Position numbers and translations under genes: made by a program. The notes under the pieces were generated by a model that saw nothing but the letters and a program-made list of their open reading frames with translations, ran no database searches and was not told where the DNA came from. From Ryuthela nishihirai (taxonomy: Eukaryota; Arthropoda; Arachnida; Araneae; Heptathelidae), in contig JAWZYU010000013.1 in NCBI GenBank assembly GCA_038380435.1, forward strand, positions 10,367,901-10,431,900: DNA of 64,000 nt. Direction: 5' to 3'. This document shows, piece by piece, positions 11,556-23,009 of this stretch (the stretch's first letter is position 1; each line of letters starts with the position of its first letter).

Positions 11556-12313
11556 GCTACCATTTACAAGCCAAAACACCATTGCAGAAATACTTTACCT
11601 GCATTATAAAAATGTAGAATATTAATATTCTCTAGAATTACAGATAATAAAGTGAAATTATTTTATATAAAAAATTTTACACTTTCTCTCCCTTACCACG
11701 AACATTTCTGAAATTTGAAATCATTATTAATTCGTTTGATATTTGTACGAGCAAAGCGCATATGTTAATATTATTGCTCGGAGTTATTTCGGCTTTAATA
11801 AAATGACTCGTAGTAGCAATTGTCCATGCGTGTTCCCAACAATACGCGGACACACGTTTACGTGCAGGATGACGTTACTGGCGGTTTAGACAGATCTGTC
11901 CCGAATTTGTTGTAGTGGCATCGTGCTGCGTAGGATTTAGAGATCGGGTTTCTAGCTTTGATGGGTAATGATTTAACCCGATGCAAGTGTCTAAAATCTC
12001 TGGGGTCGCCTACCTATTAATCGAGAGCTGAAAGTTAAGCATGGAGTTGAACGTTATAGATGCGCAAAGTTATCAATCAGATATTTCTTAACCATCTTTG
12101 GGAGAAGACTTTAGATTTTTGGGATCGAAAAACCTTACAAGTTAACTTATCTACTGTGAGATGAAGCTGTAGACTTAGTTCAATGGTTCTAGCTCTGACC
12201 GTCTAGGAATTGTCGAAAAAACAGACTCTGAAATATACAACAGATATGCTTGGGCATCAAGGGTCGAGTTAATTGAATACGTCAGATTGCTCATTTAATA
12301 GCCACAGTCGTAA
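11556..12313. other. Unique AT-rich DNA; nothing recognised
   Basis: No sustained reading frame, hairpin or known repeat. The stretch separates the RTE copy from a SINE-A insertion. Confidence 0.5.
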
Positions 12314-12325
12314 CCTCGTACGTTA

Positions 12326-12690
12326 GGTTGGGTTGTTTTTCATCTGAGCGACACTTTTTTTTCCAGAATGGGCTAAATGGCCAGGTTACAAGGACCCTAT
12401 TGTGGGAGGATACTCACTGGACAACTATTAGGAGACAGATGGTAGCCTCCCGTCAAGCCATCCAGCGTGTTCTTTAATGTGAACAGGGTATGGCTCTCCC
12501 ATACACGGTCCATGGTTTAATGTGCCATCCGACGGACAGCGGTCTTTCTAAGCCCATCGGTGTCCCCTACTGACCGCTGGCAGGGCGAGGAGTTTTGCGG
12601 AGATAAATTTGAACACTGGCCCAGCTGGGACTCGAACCTGGGAACTATAGATTGTGAGCCAGGCGTGCTACCGACTGAGCCACCCCCGCC
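12326..12690 (-). mobile_element. SINE-A, full length, with target-site duplication
   Basis: A tRNA-derived SINE transcribed from the minus strand. The head carries an A box (TGGCTCAGTCGG) and a B box (GGTTCGAGTCC); the body is unrelated to tRNA; the 3' end runs into CCCAACC. Flanks CCTCGTACGTTA (12314-12325) and CCTCGTATGTCA (12691-12702) form a 12-bp target-site duplication with two differences, so this is a retrotransposed copy. Five similar long copies and about a dozen fragments lie elsewhere in the window. Confidence 0.88.
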
Positions 12691-12702
12691 CCTCGTATGT
12701 CA

Positions 12703-13730
12703 GGAATGTGTAAGCGAGTTGCAAGTAATCGCTCTATACACCAAAAGTATGATCGTGTACTCTGCTCATGAGCACTATGATACAGTAGGTGCGCTTCCTA
12801 TTTGAGGACTGTGTAAACAATGTGTGCAGCACAATTCTTGAATATTTACAGTAAATCCTACGCAACCCGACCCATAGGTGCCTGCCTCAAAGAAACGGGG
12901 AACGACGTATTGCCAGATTCAAGTGATGCTGACAGAGGTCACATGCTGGATACTGGTGTTGACCCTTCACACAGCGCTCTCAGATTCCGACCAATCTGCC
13001 ATTTCCTATGGCACAGGAGAATTTATATAGCGCCACACATGAAAATATGAAAAAAGTTAAATATCGCGGAACACACAACCAATTGTAAAGCCCGCAGAGG
13101 CGAATTACCGAGCAAGCGCTCTCGAATTACATAGGACCTGAAAACTCTATTTTTTTTCAACTTTTAATAAAATATTTCATAATCAGCATATTTTACTATT
13201 TAGGCACACATGTTTTTACTTAAACTGATACTAAATATAACGCAATTTTTGTTGAATACATTAAAAAGAATAGATATATATTTTTCTTTATTTTTTTTAG
13301 TTTAATTTTCAATATGTATATGTTTATATAAGTACTTAATAAATTTCCTATTTAAGCATTTCTATAATTCAATTTATTTAACCTGCTGCATTCATTTTTC
13401 CATTCCAAAGTTGAAAAATGTTTTAAATTTACCACAATCCCTACGGATTCTTTTGCGCCTAGGAGCTTCAGATACATTAATCCGTCACTAGGCCAGTGCT
13501 ATTTCAAGTCTACGCCCTAACTGATCTCTATTGCACACTATGAAATGAGCTTTCAAGGGAAACTAAAAATTCGAAATGGCAAGCTAAACAGAATAAGGGA
13601 AAAAGTGGTTCCAGGTTTCGAAATCGGGTTCTATTGTAGGTAGGAACTTACAAGTTTTAGAGCAACGAATTTCCTGATGAATTCAACGGGTCTCTTGAGG
13701 CCCCTTTCCTCCCATTTAATGAAGTGGATA
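12703..13730. other. Unique AT-rich DNA; nothing recognised
   Basis: Frames at 12820-13050 and nearby are short and without motifs. The part at 13140-13400 is strongly AT-rich. No repeat structure was seen. Confidence 0.5.
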
Positions 13731-13916
13731 ATAAAAAAAAATAAAATAATAAATAAATACCCCCTCAAGCAGCTGCTTGCCACAGAGGTCTGACAGGAGC
13801 CTGTCAGTTTATATGCCATAGTAGAAGGTCTGAGAGAATGGCAGGACCTCAGCAGAAAAACGACACAAACAGCCATGCCTTACCCGGGGCTCGAACCCAG
13901 GTCCCTTAGATCAGTA
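13731..13916 (-). mobile_element. SINE-B, truncated at its tRNA-like head by the mariner junction
   Basis: This matches the SINE-B copies at 43493-43707 and 61059-61268. On the minus strand it retains the B box (GGTTCGAGCCC), the body and an AT-rich tail (TTATTTATTATTTTAT). The A-box half of the head is missing: the sequence passes straight into the truncated left end of the mariner-type element. Confidence 0.8.
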
Positions 13917-13919
13917 CCC

Positions 13920-15350
13920 TAACATCTAAAGGAATGAGAATTGTATAGGAACCCATACCGGAAACGTCATGGGAAAGTGGTAGCAGAGGTACAAGATCTG
14001 AAAGGACACAAGACAGTGATTAATGGGAAAACATTTATTGGACATAATTATTACAAATGGCGTACTAGATGATACATTCATAATGTTACAGCAGATGCTC
14101 GAAGTTTCCACCATAAGATGCGATGCATGCGTGACACCGAAGCATGCATGCCGGATGCCGAGCATTGATTGCCGGACACGGTGGAACACACCTGAAGTTT
14201 CTTTGATAGTAATAGCTCGTGGCAAGGTGCAGACGAGCCTTGCCACGAGATCCATGTCAGACTCCACAGGCGATTCATACATGGTAGCTTTGAGGGCCCC
14301 CCACAGAAAGAAATCAACGCTCGTTAAATAAGGTGAGCGTGGGGACCAGGCAACTGGTCTAGCACGCCCAGTCCATCGTTGCCCAAAAGACATGTTCAAA
14401 TGCGCACGAACACACCTTCCAAAATGGGGAGGCACCCCATCATGTTGAAACCACATGTTGCGTCTCACATTTGCTGGAACATGGGCAAGTAAGACTGGTA
14501 GAACCTGTTCCAGAAAGATCAGATACTTCGCGGAGGTCATGCGGGATGGTAAAAGGTATGGCCCGACTAAGCAATCGCTGACCAAACCGGCCCACACATT
14601 TACTGTGAAACGTTGTTGTGCTGCAAGGGCAACACCATGGGGGTTCTCATGAACCCACAAATGCGCATTGTGCTGATTGAATACGCCATCCCGAGTGAAA
14701 CTGGCCTCATCAGTAAACAAAACATAAGCTGGGAAATTCACATCTTGGGCACTTTCTTGGAGATACCACTGCGCAAAACGCACACATGCAGGATGATCTG
14801 TGGGGAGAAGTAACTAAACCCTTTTAAGATGAAAGGGGTGTAAGGCCTCACCGTGCAAAACACGCTGCACACTGTAACAGAGGCAATGGCACGTGTGCTG
14901 GTACTAGGATTAGTCTCCACGGCATCCAACACACTTTCTTCCATGATTTAGCACGTGTCGATCGTGGTCTACCTTCACTTCTGCTACCTCTTAATGACCC
15001 ATAATCGCACAAATTTTGATGTGCACGCCCAAACAAACAGTGGCAGGTACATGTCTGTGTGGGAAGCATTCTTGATACATTCGTTGAGCGGCTCGTCCGT
15101 TGCCCTCAGCTATTCCATACAGTAAGTGCATGTCTGCCAGCTCCCTGTTCGAATACCTTTGCATGCTCTTCGTCCGCCGACTACCGCTCAAATGAGAAAA
15201 TCCGAAATTTCCCCTCTAGCGCACTGATGAACAGCGCTGCCTATTGACTTACGGTGACGTTTCCGGTTATGGGTTCCTATGCAATTCTCATTCCTTTAGA
15301 TGTTATCTACCTCCCCTAAAAGTTTGTACCTATATTTTTGAGACACCCTG
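13920..15350 (-). mobile_element. mariner-type (IS630-Tc1-mariner) transposon, left end truncated
   Basis: The right end reads ...GAGACACCCTG followed by TA, a mariner-like terminus. The sequence just inside it (15250-15305) is repeated inverted at 13919-13970, giving a subterminal inverted repeat of about 50 bp with few differences (TAACATCTAAAGGAATGAG at its outer edge). The outermost 45 or so bases are absent on the left, so the left terminus has been lost. The outer TIR shares CAGGGTG, TCAAAA and GGGGAGGTAG with the derivative at 42824-43432, showing one family. A decayed transposase lies between the ends. Confidence 0.88.
13926..15191 (-). pseudogene. Decayed mariner-family transposase with DD41D spacing
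   Basis: The largest open piece (14783-13926, 285 codons) holds the DDE/D catalytic core: FTDEASF (Asp at residue 25 of the piece), FQHDGVPPHF (Asp 115) and SVDFFLWG (Asp 157). All three acidic residues remain, and 41 residues separate the second and third. The expected SPDL before the last Asp has become SPYL. The N-terminal part lies in two other frames: NRELADMHLLYG at 15191-14991, then EGRPRSTR and ESVLDAVETNPSTSTRAIA around 14990-14870, the usual HTH and linker of this group. At least two frameshifts inactivate it. DD41D spacing has been described for the rosa and Visitor groups; I infer affinity from spacing only. Confidence 0.85.
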
Positions 15351-15769
15351 TATATGTATATATATCGTAAGTGGAGTTTTGAATTTTAACGCAATACGGA
15401 TGGTGAGGGAGAACACGTACGGGAAATTTTGAACCAACAAGTAAAGTATTTGGGAAACTTCAACAACCAAATTTCATTATTTCTATTTCAGAAAGTTTTA
15501 TGATTATTAATTTATTATTACTATTTTTTTTAATTTTTTAATTTAAAGATGGTATTTCTGTACACAAAGGATGGAAACAACCTTGAAGCCACATTCGGCT
15601 TTTCCTGGTTTCTCTACAACATAGAAACACTTACACAAGGGCACGCTGGTCTTAGTACTCAGATACGCTAACCACTAGACCAGGTAGGGCTAGTGGTTAG
15701 GTTTCAATAAATTATAAACATGGATAAAAAATATATTGGAATTTCTAAAGTCGGTTCCTATTATAGGTA
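15351..15769. other. AT-rich spacer with a tRNA-like fragment
   Basis: Near 15648-15690 the minus strand reads CTGGTCTAGTGGTTAGCGTA, an A-box-like head of a decayed tRNA-derived repeat. The rest shows nothing. Confidence 0.35.
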
Positions 15770-15972
15770 AAGGGTTGGAATTGTTTTACGTCTGAGAGGC
15801 AGTTTATTGCATACAATGAGCTAAATGACCAGCTCACAAAGGACATCAAGCGTTGATAATTGATTGAGGAAGGGTACCCACTGGACAGCTGTTCAGAGAG
15901 AGAGAGAGAGAGATGGAACCGCCCATCAAGGCAATCCAGCGTGTTCTTTAGCGCGCACAGAGTATGCTTTTG
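15770..15972 (-). mobile_element. SINE-A fragment (3' half)
   Basis: Corresponds to the tail-proximal half of SINE-A (GTTTTACGTCTGAG through CCAGCGTGTTCTTTA on the plus strand). The tRNA-like head is absent. A (GA)n run of about 20 bases has expanded inside it near 15895-15913. Confidence 0.7.
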
Positions 15973-16273
15973 CGAAATAAACTGTTGCAATGAACAAATC
16001 TTCTTTTAAGTTACAATAGAAAACCCTTGTAAATCTACAGAATATCATTGGTAACATTAGCAAATGTATCACTACACCACCCAATTCTGTACGAACATAC
16101 AGTATCTATGCACCTAAAAAAAAAATCCCAATTCTCCATTTTCAGTTCCTTAACTAATTATAACCAACACAAGAGCTTCTTTATCTACGTTTACCTCTCT
16201 GAAATACGCTTATTTACGTCAATTCCAACTTACCGAAACAGTTTAAAAACAACAGTAAGGTTTAAAAACAACA

Positions 16274-16497
16274 GTAAGTAAAGTGGCCCCGTGTGTGGCA
16301 GAGCCATACCTGTGCACGTTAAATAACATGCTGGATGGCCTTGACGGGAAGCTACCATCTGTCTCCCAAAAGCTGTTCCAGTGAGTCCCCTTCCAAAACC
16401 TCTGAGCTTTCGGAATCCTTGTGATTTGACCATTTAGCCCATTGTGCGCAAAAAACTGCCGCTCAGAGGTAAAACAACCCAACCTTTTAAGGCCTTC
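16274..16497 (+). mobile_element. SINE-A fragment (3' half)
   Basis: Same 3' half in the opposite orientation, from GTGCACGTTAAATAACATGC to CTCAGAGGTAAAACAACCC. The tail motif CAACCCAACC is preserved. It lies about 300 bp from the inverted fragment at 15770, forming a loose inverted pair. Confidence 0.75.
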
Positions 16498-18183
16498 AGA
16501 AGTTTCTTCTCAGGCCACGCGAACACCTACTATCTCCTGTCATCATTTCTCTTGCACCACTTCCTCCATCACTCTCCCCAACCCCCAACCCCACCCCTTA
16601 CTGAAAGAAGAACTCCGGTGGAAAGCAAGTACAAGTCTCGACTGCAACCACAGGTCAAAGATCAGTCACTGACACGACCGCGTACAATCCGTTAATGGCT
16701 GTATCGGTGAAACCAGTCTGTGACCTCTCTCCCTCTCTTCTCATTGATCAGCAGGAAGGACTGTAAGAGAAAGCTTTCCGGTGATTCATTTTCCGATGCA
16801 GATGCGGGTCTCCTTCTCGGGAGGGGGGAGAGAAACGCTTTCTACTGGGGAAGATTTGATCTGGATATTTTGATATCGTTGTAAGTTTAAACACAAAAAA
16901 TTAATTTCAATGGTTAACGAAAAAAAGCAATTCATCACTGACCTTAACACTGATTTTAAGCCAAGGTTTAGCTTAAGATTAGCTTTCCTCTCGAAGACGT
17001 CATTATTAATAAATAATTCTAATTTGATGATGATGAAAAAATATTCATTTTTTACTTCAGTCTTCTTAGTGAGCAAGTTGTATTCTTAGGTAAATTGACA
17101 CCATGTTGCTCTAAGCCTAATATACGAGTTTTGCAAGCCTAGTATTCAACTTGGAACACGAGTTTTCCTTCTCAATGCTGGCGAAGTAGTGTGACTGAAT
17201 GTTCGATGCTCATTATTACTCTTGTATATATTTAAAAGTCCATACTTATACTTAACTTTTAACCTATGGCTGGTGCCATGTTATATTCTTGATTGTCGCT
17301 TCATCTTAGATGGCTTGATTTGGCTTTCTGAAGCAGCACTCATGGGATAGTCTTCAAACTAGCCATTAAAACGAAAAAAAAAAAAATAACGATATTTAGA
17401 CTATTAAAATCGTGACATTTCGATGGGCTTACCATGCACTCATCGTTTCCAAACCACTCCCAAGGCGAACGTTGTTTATCTGAGCTTCTATAATACTCGA
17501 TGATGCCACCAGCGCTGCATGTGAAGCCTGAGATAAAAAATGTACGAAGAGGTTATAAATTTATTTCTATGTTCGATTTACAAGGAATAAAAATTCATTA
17601 AAATATTTTTTTCCTAAGTGAATTTTCCAGGAAAAAAATTAACCTCTGTCCGAGCCAGAAATCTAGTTCCCTATTTGCTGTTTCAAAACATTTATTTTTG
17701 CGATGTTATTCAATAAAATGCGAAGGCTGAGAATGTGCGAAAGGATTATAAATTTATTTTTAAATGCGATTTACAAGGAATAAAAATTCATTAAAAAATT
17801 CCTAAATTAAATGTGAATTACAAGGAATAAAAAAACTCGTTTATTTCTTTAATTTTAAAGAGATCATCTATCTTTAAGCACTACAGCCGTATAGTACTGT
17901 GGCATAGTTGATAAGCGTGAGGTCTCGGAATCGAGCCCACCTGTGGAAGAGTTTTTTTTTTTTAGAGTGAGCTACCCAGCAGTACTTTATGAAAAGAGGT
18001 GGAAGGGTATGGACAAGATGATTGCATCATAGCCTACGACGCCACCCTTCATGGGTTTTTGCAATAGGTCTGGGAAGGGATGCCCTGAACATTGCCAGCG
18101 AAAGTTTAGTTGGTAAATTTCAGAATTAGTTTCCAATGGATGATGATGCAATCGTGAAAAAATTTCGAGGGTTGTTTTCAAGG
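16498..18183. other. Unique DNA with a decayed direct repeat and a tRNA-like head
   Basis: The part at 16500-16860 is less AT-rich and shows no frame of note. A repeat of about 65 bp, containing ATTTACAAGGAATAAAAATT, occurs at 17550-17612 and 17743-17805, with a shorter echo at 17810. At 17888-17940 (plus) TGGCATAGTTG and GGAATCGAGCCC look like A and B boxes of a tRNA-derived repeat that then runs into a T-tract. No gene recognised. Confidence 0.4.
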
Positions 18184-18555
18184 ATGATGACGTCAGTCCA
18201 AGATGATGGGCTTAGGGTAATTACGAGGTTTTACTTGGGTGATGATGTCAGAATCCAAAATAGCAGACTGGGATGTAGAAATATTTGGGAGTTTTACCTC
18301 ATGATGGGTGATGACGTCATGATTCAAAATGGCGGACTTGGGATTTAGAATTATTTGGGGTCTTTGGATGGGTGATGACATCCGAATTCAAAATGGTGGA
18401 GGAAAGCCAAAATTGTAAGCCTTTGTGGTGGTGACGTCAGAATTCAAGATGTCGGATGAACACCTAAATCGGGGACTTTGTGGTGCGAGTGATGACGTCA
18501 GAATCCAAGATGGCGGAAGAACGCTAAAATCGGGGGACTTTCCGTAACCGAAAAT
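18184..18555. repeat. Diverged tandem array (57-69 bp units) with TGACGTCA sites
   Basis: Six diverged units each begin GATGACGTCAGAATYCAARATGGCGG or a close variant, at about 18184, 18241, 18310, 18374, 18431 and 18491. Exact palindromic TGACGTCA octamers, the CREB/ATF consensus, occur at 18188, 18312, 18432 and 18493; the other two units differ from it by one or two bases. Several units also carry AAGATGGCGG or AAAATGGCGG, close to a YY1 site. Whether any protein binds here is unknown. Confidence 0.7.
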
Positions 18556-18647
18556 GGTGTCACAGAGGTACTTGACCGAAAGTGGGCGTGTCCTTAACAC
18601 GTGACTTTGGAGACTTTTCAAGATCAAAACCGTCCAGGGAGGGGTAC

Positions 18648-18836
18648 TACTACTCACAGCTTAACGTCCCATCTGACAGACGATGGCCTTTCCATGCCCA
18701 TTGGTATCCCCTACTGACTGAGGGCATGGCAGGGAGTTTGGTGAACATAAACTCAACTCTGGTCCACGAGGAACTCAAGCAGGGAACTGCAGATTACGAG
18801 CCTGGCGCATTACCGACTGAGGCACCCCCGCCCCAC
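18648..18836 (-). mobile_element. SINE-A fragment (tRNA-like 5' half)
   Basis: The minus-strand head is kept (CCTCAGTCGGTAATGCGCC, then the B-box region, here damaged), together with the adjacent body. The 3' half and tail are missing, as though the copy was cut near ATCTGACAGACGATGG. Confidence 0.75.
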
Positions 18837-19554
18837 CTTAAAGGGACGTTGATGTCACAATGTGAATGTTCGCAGATAGAGTGAATTGAACTTCGCGGAA
18901 CAGGGATTGTATTAAAATTGCATTTTATTTCGCGCATTACTAAATAAAGTAGCCTATTAGCAAAGGCATGCACCAGTAGATTTCTTCCGTATGCTTCTGG
19001 ATAGGTTGAAAGATCGTCACAGATTAATGCATTAAGAGAGAAAAACGACCCTTAATTGTGGGTCTTCGCTGAGAACATTATTTTGCAGGAACTTCTGAAG
19101 TTACCTTCGTTCAACATAAAAAGATCATTTCCGAAAGAATTCAACTACAAAATCAGAAGATGCCTTTTCGCTCCTTGCCCTTCTCTCTGAATGCATGCCT
19201 TTCGCATGCACTGCGCTTTCTCTGATGACGAGTGGCCTGCGTGACACCAGAATTGTCTCTTTCGTGTCCGATTCTTTGCCGATGAATTCATTTCGAGGAG
19301 AGCCACAAGCAGACGACAATCATCCGGAGTGGAAGCGCTCTTTGCGCTGATGAGTGCCCAATCACACATTAGTGATATGAGTCGCGTGATACTGACATGG
19401 GAGTAGAGAGTTTGCTCGTGACCACAGGAGGTCAGATGACGAGTGTTGGGTGGCATTATGTGGTCGGCAAAGAGGGCCATCTTGTTTCAAAGAACGAATT
19501 GCGACGAAGCAACGCAACGTAAATGGTATGCAAATGGCGATGGAAAGTTCTTTT
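18837..19554. other. Unique DNA; nothing recognised
   Basis: Moderately GC-rich at 19130-19480 with several overlapping short frames on the minus strand, none with a motif. It could be conserved non-coding DNA, but there is no positive evidence. Confidence 0.4.
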
Positions 19555-19742
19555 TCGAGGGCAGAATTTGGGGCAAGTTAAAGAACACACTGGATGGTTT
19601 TGACCCTCTTTTTCTCTCTCTGAAAAGCTCCAGTGGGTCCTCTCCCTCCAACCTTATCTGAGCCCTCGGAGTCCTTGTGACCTCGCCATTTAGCCCATTA
19701 TGTGCGAAAAATTGCCGCTCAGAGGCAAAAACAACCGAACAA
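19555..19742 (+). mobile_element. SINE-A fragment (3' half)
   Basis: Reads from GTTAAAGAACACACTGGATGG to CTCAGAGGCAAAAACAACC in the sense orientation. The tRNA-like head is absent. Confidence 0.72.
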
Positions 19743-22256
19743 CCATTACAGTAGTATTTTCTCCCATGCCGATTAAGTACGATAAGTGCAGATACAAAAG
19801 AAAATTTTTATCTAACACAGAGGAAGTGGGAGTGATCCGATTAAGCGTCACATGGCGTTAGGTGGGGGAGGGGGGGTCTCAGATCACTTTAAATGAATCT
19901 TCAGTAGAGGGCTTAGAATGGTTTTTGCAAAAAGTACTTTTGGAAAAATTCTCAAGAAGGGAAAAATCAGTTTAAAAAGTGACGTCACTGACGATGTAGG
20001 GCAAATTAAATCCCAGCATTTTCGATTGGCGTTTGAGAGTCAGATCGTGCATTGGTCGCACGAGAATGTCCACGCTGCTTTGTGACAAGCGAATATTTTA
20101 ACTTGTTCACAGAGTCACGCGACTTGTTGATGAAGACGGCTACTTCGAAACGGGTGAAAAAAAGTTGCTGATGGATTTATTTCACTCTCTGTACCTGATT
20201 CAATATTTGTTCAAGATAAATATATTAAAATGCTGTTGACTTTTCTGGCCAAAATAAATGAGTCGAAACTACGATTGCAATATTTCTATCATTTGAACTG
20301 AATGTTTATAACACATATGAACCCTAAAATAATCCCTCTGGTATTTTTATTGTCTTGAAATTTGATGCTAGATTACCATTTCCTCTTTCAAATTATGTCT
20401 CACTCTGCCCCATCAAAGAGTCAGAGTTTGACGTTTCTCCCGCCACTTTCATTTCTTTGTATTTCAACTGATTACCCTTTCCAATTAAATATATCTCTTT
20501 CACTTATACCAAAAATTGACATATTATTTAAACTAGATCATTATTGGCAGAATTTGCAAAAGCTTGATCTCCCCGTGGCGGAACGCTTGTCAGAATTGTC
20601 GAATTTGAATATCCAATCGAATGTTCCAGCAAAACAATAACTGAAAAGCAGTGATGTTTAATTTCTAAGCACAGTATTCACACAATTAATAACTACGAAA
20701 CGTTTTCTCCACGACATTCCTTTCTAAAGGAAAAGAGGAACATGAGACAATTGAGTTCCTTTCTGTACGAAACGCGATATCTGAAGATTATAGTTTAAAC
20801 CTAATGAAAAAAACGAACTAGAACAACGCCCAATTCTTTAAAGTCGGAAGAAAAAATTATCTCCATGAATTTCTCAGATGTTAGGATTATTACATTCATT
20901 AATCAAAATGGCTCCATATTTTGTTAGTAAGTTTTTAGTTTCACTTTTGCATAGGAATCGAACTTTTCTGCATGGTTTTGAAATTGGTAGCCTAGTTTTT
21001 TCAGTTCACGAATGTTATGTCCTAGACATATTACACTTACTTGTGTTCAGAAAGCACTGAACAGCGGTTCTTTTTGTGACAGTTTATGTGATTTCGTCTT
21101 ATTCGAGCTGGTATCTTCTTCTGGAGCACCATTTCCCAGAATTCCATTGTGATCCCATCCAGGTTAAAGTTTAAAGATCTCAGAGTAGAGTTAAATTATC
21201 CTCTTGGAAGATGAGACGGCCAGGCCTTCCGTAAATGCCCTTTTCGTAACATATTCTTCTGATTTTAACCGAAAGTAAAATGTGACCCTAAATTTGCCAA
21301 ATGTTTTATTTGTTGTATTTGTCGCTATGTGTGGATGTCATATTCTGTCAGAGGTTCTGACTATGAAAATTGCACGACGGACGTGAATTTTATGAATGTC
21401 TTTAAAATAAATTAATGTGTTGAATTGGGGTACGATGGACTACATTACACCGGTGCACTCGACATATACACCTAAATAATGGTGCTTAAAAAGTTTCAGT
21501 ATGGTGGATAATACTTTTTTAATTCGCTAGAACCTATAGCAGCTTTTATATAATTCATGCTCGAGCTTATTTATTAATTTTTAATTCATTTTTCATTGCC
21601 ACCTCGGTTTCTCGAAGTTATCGAGTTCGTGTCTTTAATGCCAACAGAAATAAAAATCAATGATTATCTTCGAGTAAGTCAAATTAATACGTATCATTAG
21701 TGAGGATTCGAATCATAATCCTTTGCCATCAAGATAAAGATTTCTCCGATTGAGAGTTAATTAATTCTCTCTGAAGAAATTTGAAGTTATGAAAATTTCC
21801 CATTACTTCTTTCTCAACATTATGCTCGTACTTTCAACTGAAAGCAAATTATGGCGCCTTTTGATAATGTTAACATCCGCAAAGGTGGCAAAAAGAAAAT
21901 GACCATTTGTTAACTGAGATAAGAGTAAGTCTATCTACATCAGTAGTTGCTCTCCAGTTATGCTGGAGCACCACTATAGGTAGAAAAATATGATGACTCT
22001 TTTGTACTAGATCATCACACATTGCTGGGGCCATTTCATCATTCCTAAGATGTGCAATGAAACCTTAACCAGCAGAGTTCTCCGAAATATTGGCACTTAT
22101 GCTTTCTCCGTAAGAATATTTCTGAAATGGCTTTATATCTATTGAAATGCGAACTATTTTCGTTTACATATAAAATTCTGAAGGTACAATACGGAAGTGT
22201 TACATTTATAGTCAGAATACACAGAGCTTTTCTCACGAAATGGCTGATGCAGGCTA
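19743..22256. other. Long AT-rich unique stretch; nothing recognised
   Basis: A single TGACGTCA occurs at 19980 and a G-tract at 19862-19877. Frames are short (92 codons at 20362 at most) and AT-biased without motifs. Confidence 0.5.
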
Positions 22257-22288
22257 AACGTGTTAGCTATTTTAAAAGCTAACACGTT
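22257..22288. repeat. Perfect hairpin, 12-bp stem
   Basis: AACGTGTTAGCT and its exact reverse complement flank an 8-base loop. It shares GTGTTAGCTATTTT with the larger hairpin beginning five bases downstream. Confidence 0.9.
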
Positions 22289-22292
22289 AAGC

Positions 22293-22351
22293 AATACAGT
22301 TGCAAAATAGCTAACACTAATAAAAAGTGTTAGCTATTTTGCAACTGTATT
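22293..22351. repeat. Perfect inverted repeat, 26-bp arms, 7-base loop
   Basis: Arm 22293-22318 is the exact reverse complement of 22326-22351; the loop is AATAAAA. Pairing extends by a C-G pair, a G-T wobble and an A-T pair outward. Arms this long with no mismatch imply either recent origin or maintenance. No terminator-like T-run or target-site duplication is evident. Confidence 0.92.
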
Positions 22352-22354
22352 GTT

Positions 22355-23001
22355 CAATTTTGTTAAATATAAAAAAATAGTTTAGGCACATTTTTTATGC
22401 GTCTACTAGCAAAGTTTTATTTTGAAGTTTACGATTAGAATTTTTAGAAAGAAAATCATTTAACACTGAAAGTGGATAGCAAAATAGGATTATATTCGAT
22501 TAAATAATATTTGACATTTTTCGATTATTAAGAAACGCGGTCAAACAACTTCTCTTGTTGAAAATGGCATGAGCCAATGGAATGCGTTTGTTTCTTTTTA
22601 TATAAACCAAGATGTTACCTGCCACGTGGTCTCCTTTCTTTCCTATTCTTATTTACCATTAAATGTTCTTCTTTGGTGTTCCATACACCATTTTTCTGCT
22701 CATTATTAACTTCAGAATAACACCATAGATATGCTTTTTTGTTCTGTTGAAGAGACCCACAAAAGTAAACGTTGATGATTAGTAGTTTCCAAGTTTTGCT
22801 TTTAACCTTGTCGCCTGTCTGTAGAAAGATATTCAAATTCTTTGTTTTAAGAGATAAATTAAAATTTGTTTTTGGGTTTGATATGCATTTCTAAAGTATT
22901 ACAATTCCCACTTTTCGAATCTCCTAGAAGATTTAATTGTGATGAAGATTTAATCTATGAAGGTGGAAAATGTTAAACATTTCTAAACTTGGAAACGAAT
23001 A
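22355..23001. other. AT-rich unique DNA; nothing recognised
   Basis: A 73-codon minus frame at 22615-22836 has no motif. No repeat. Confidence 0.5.
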
Positions 23002-23009
23002 TTCCGAAC

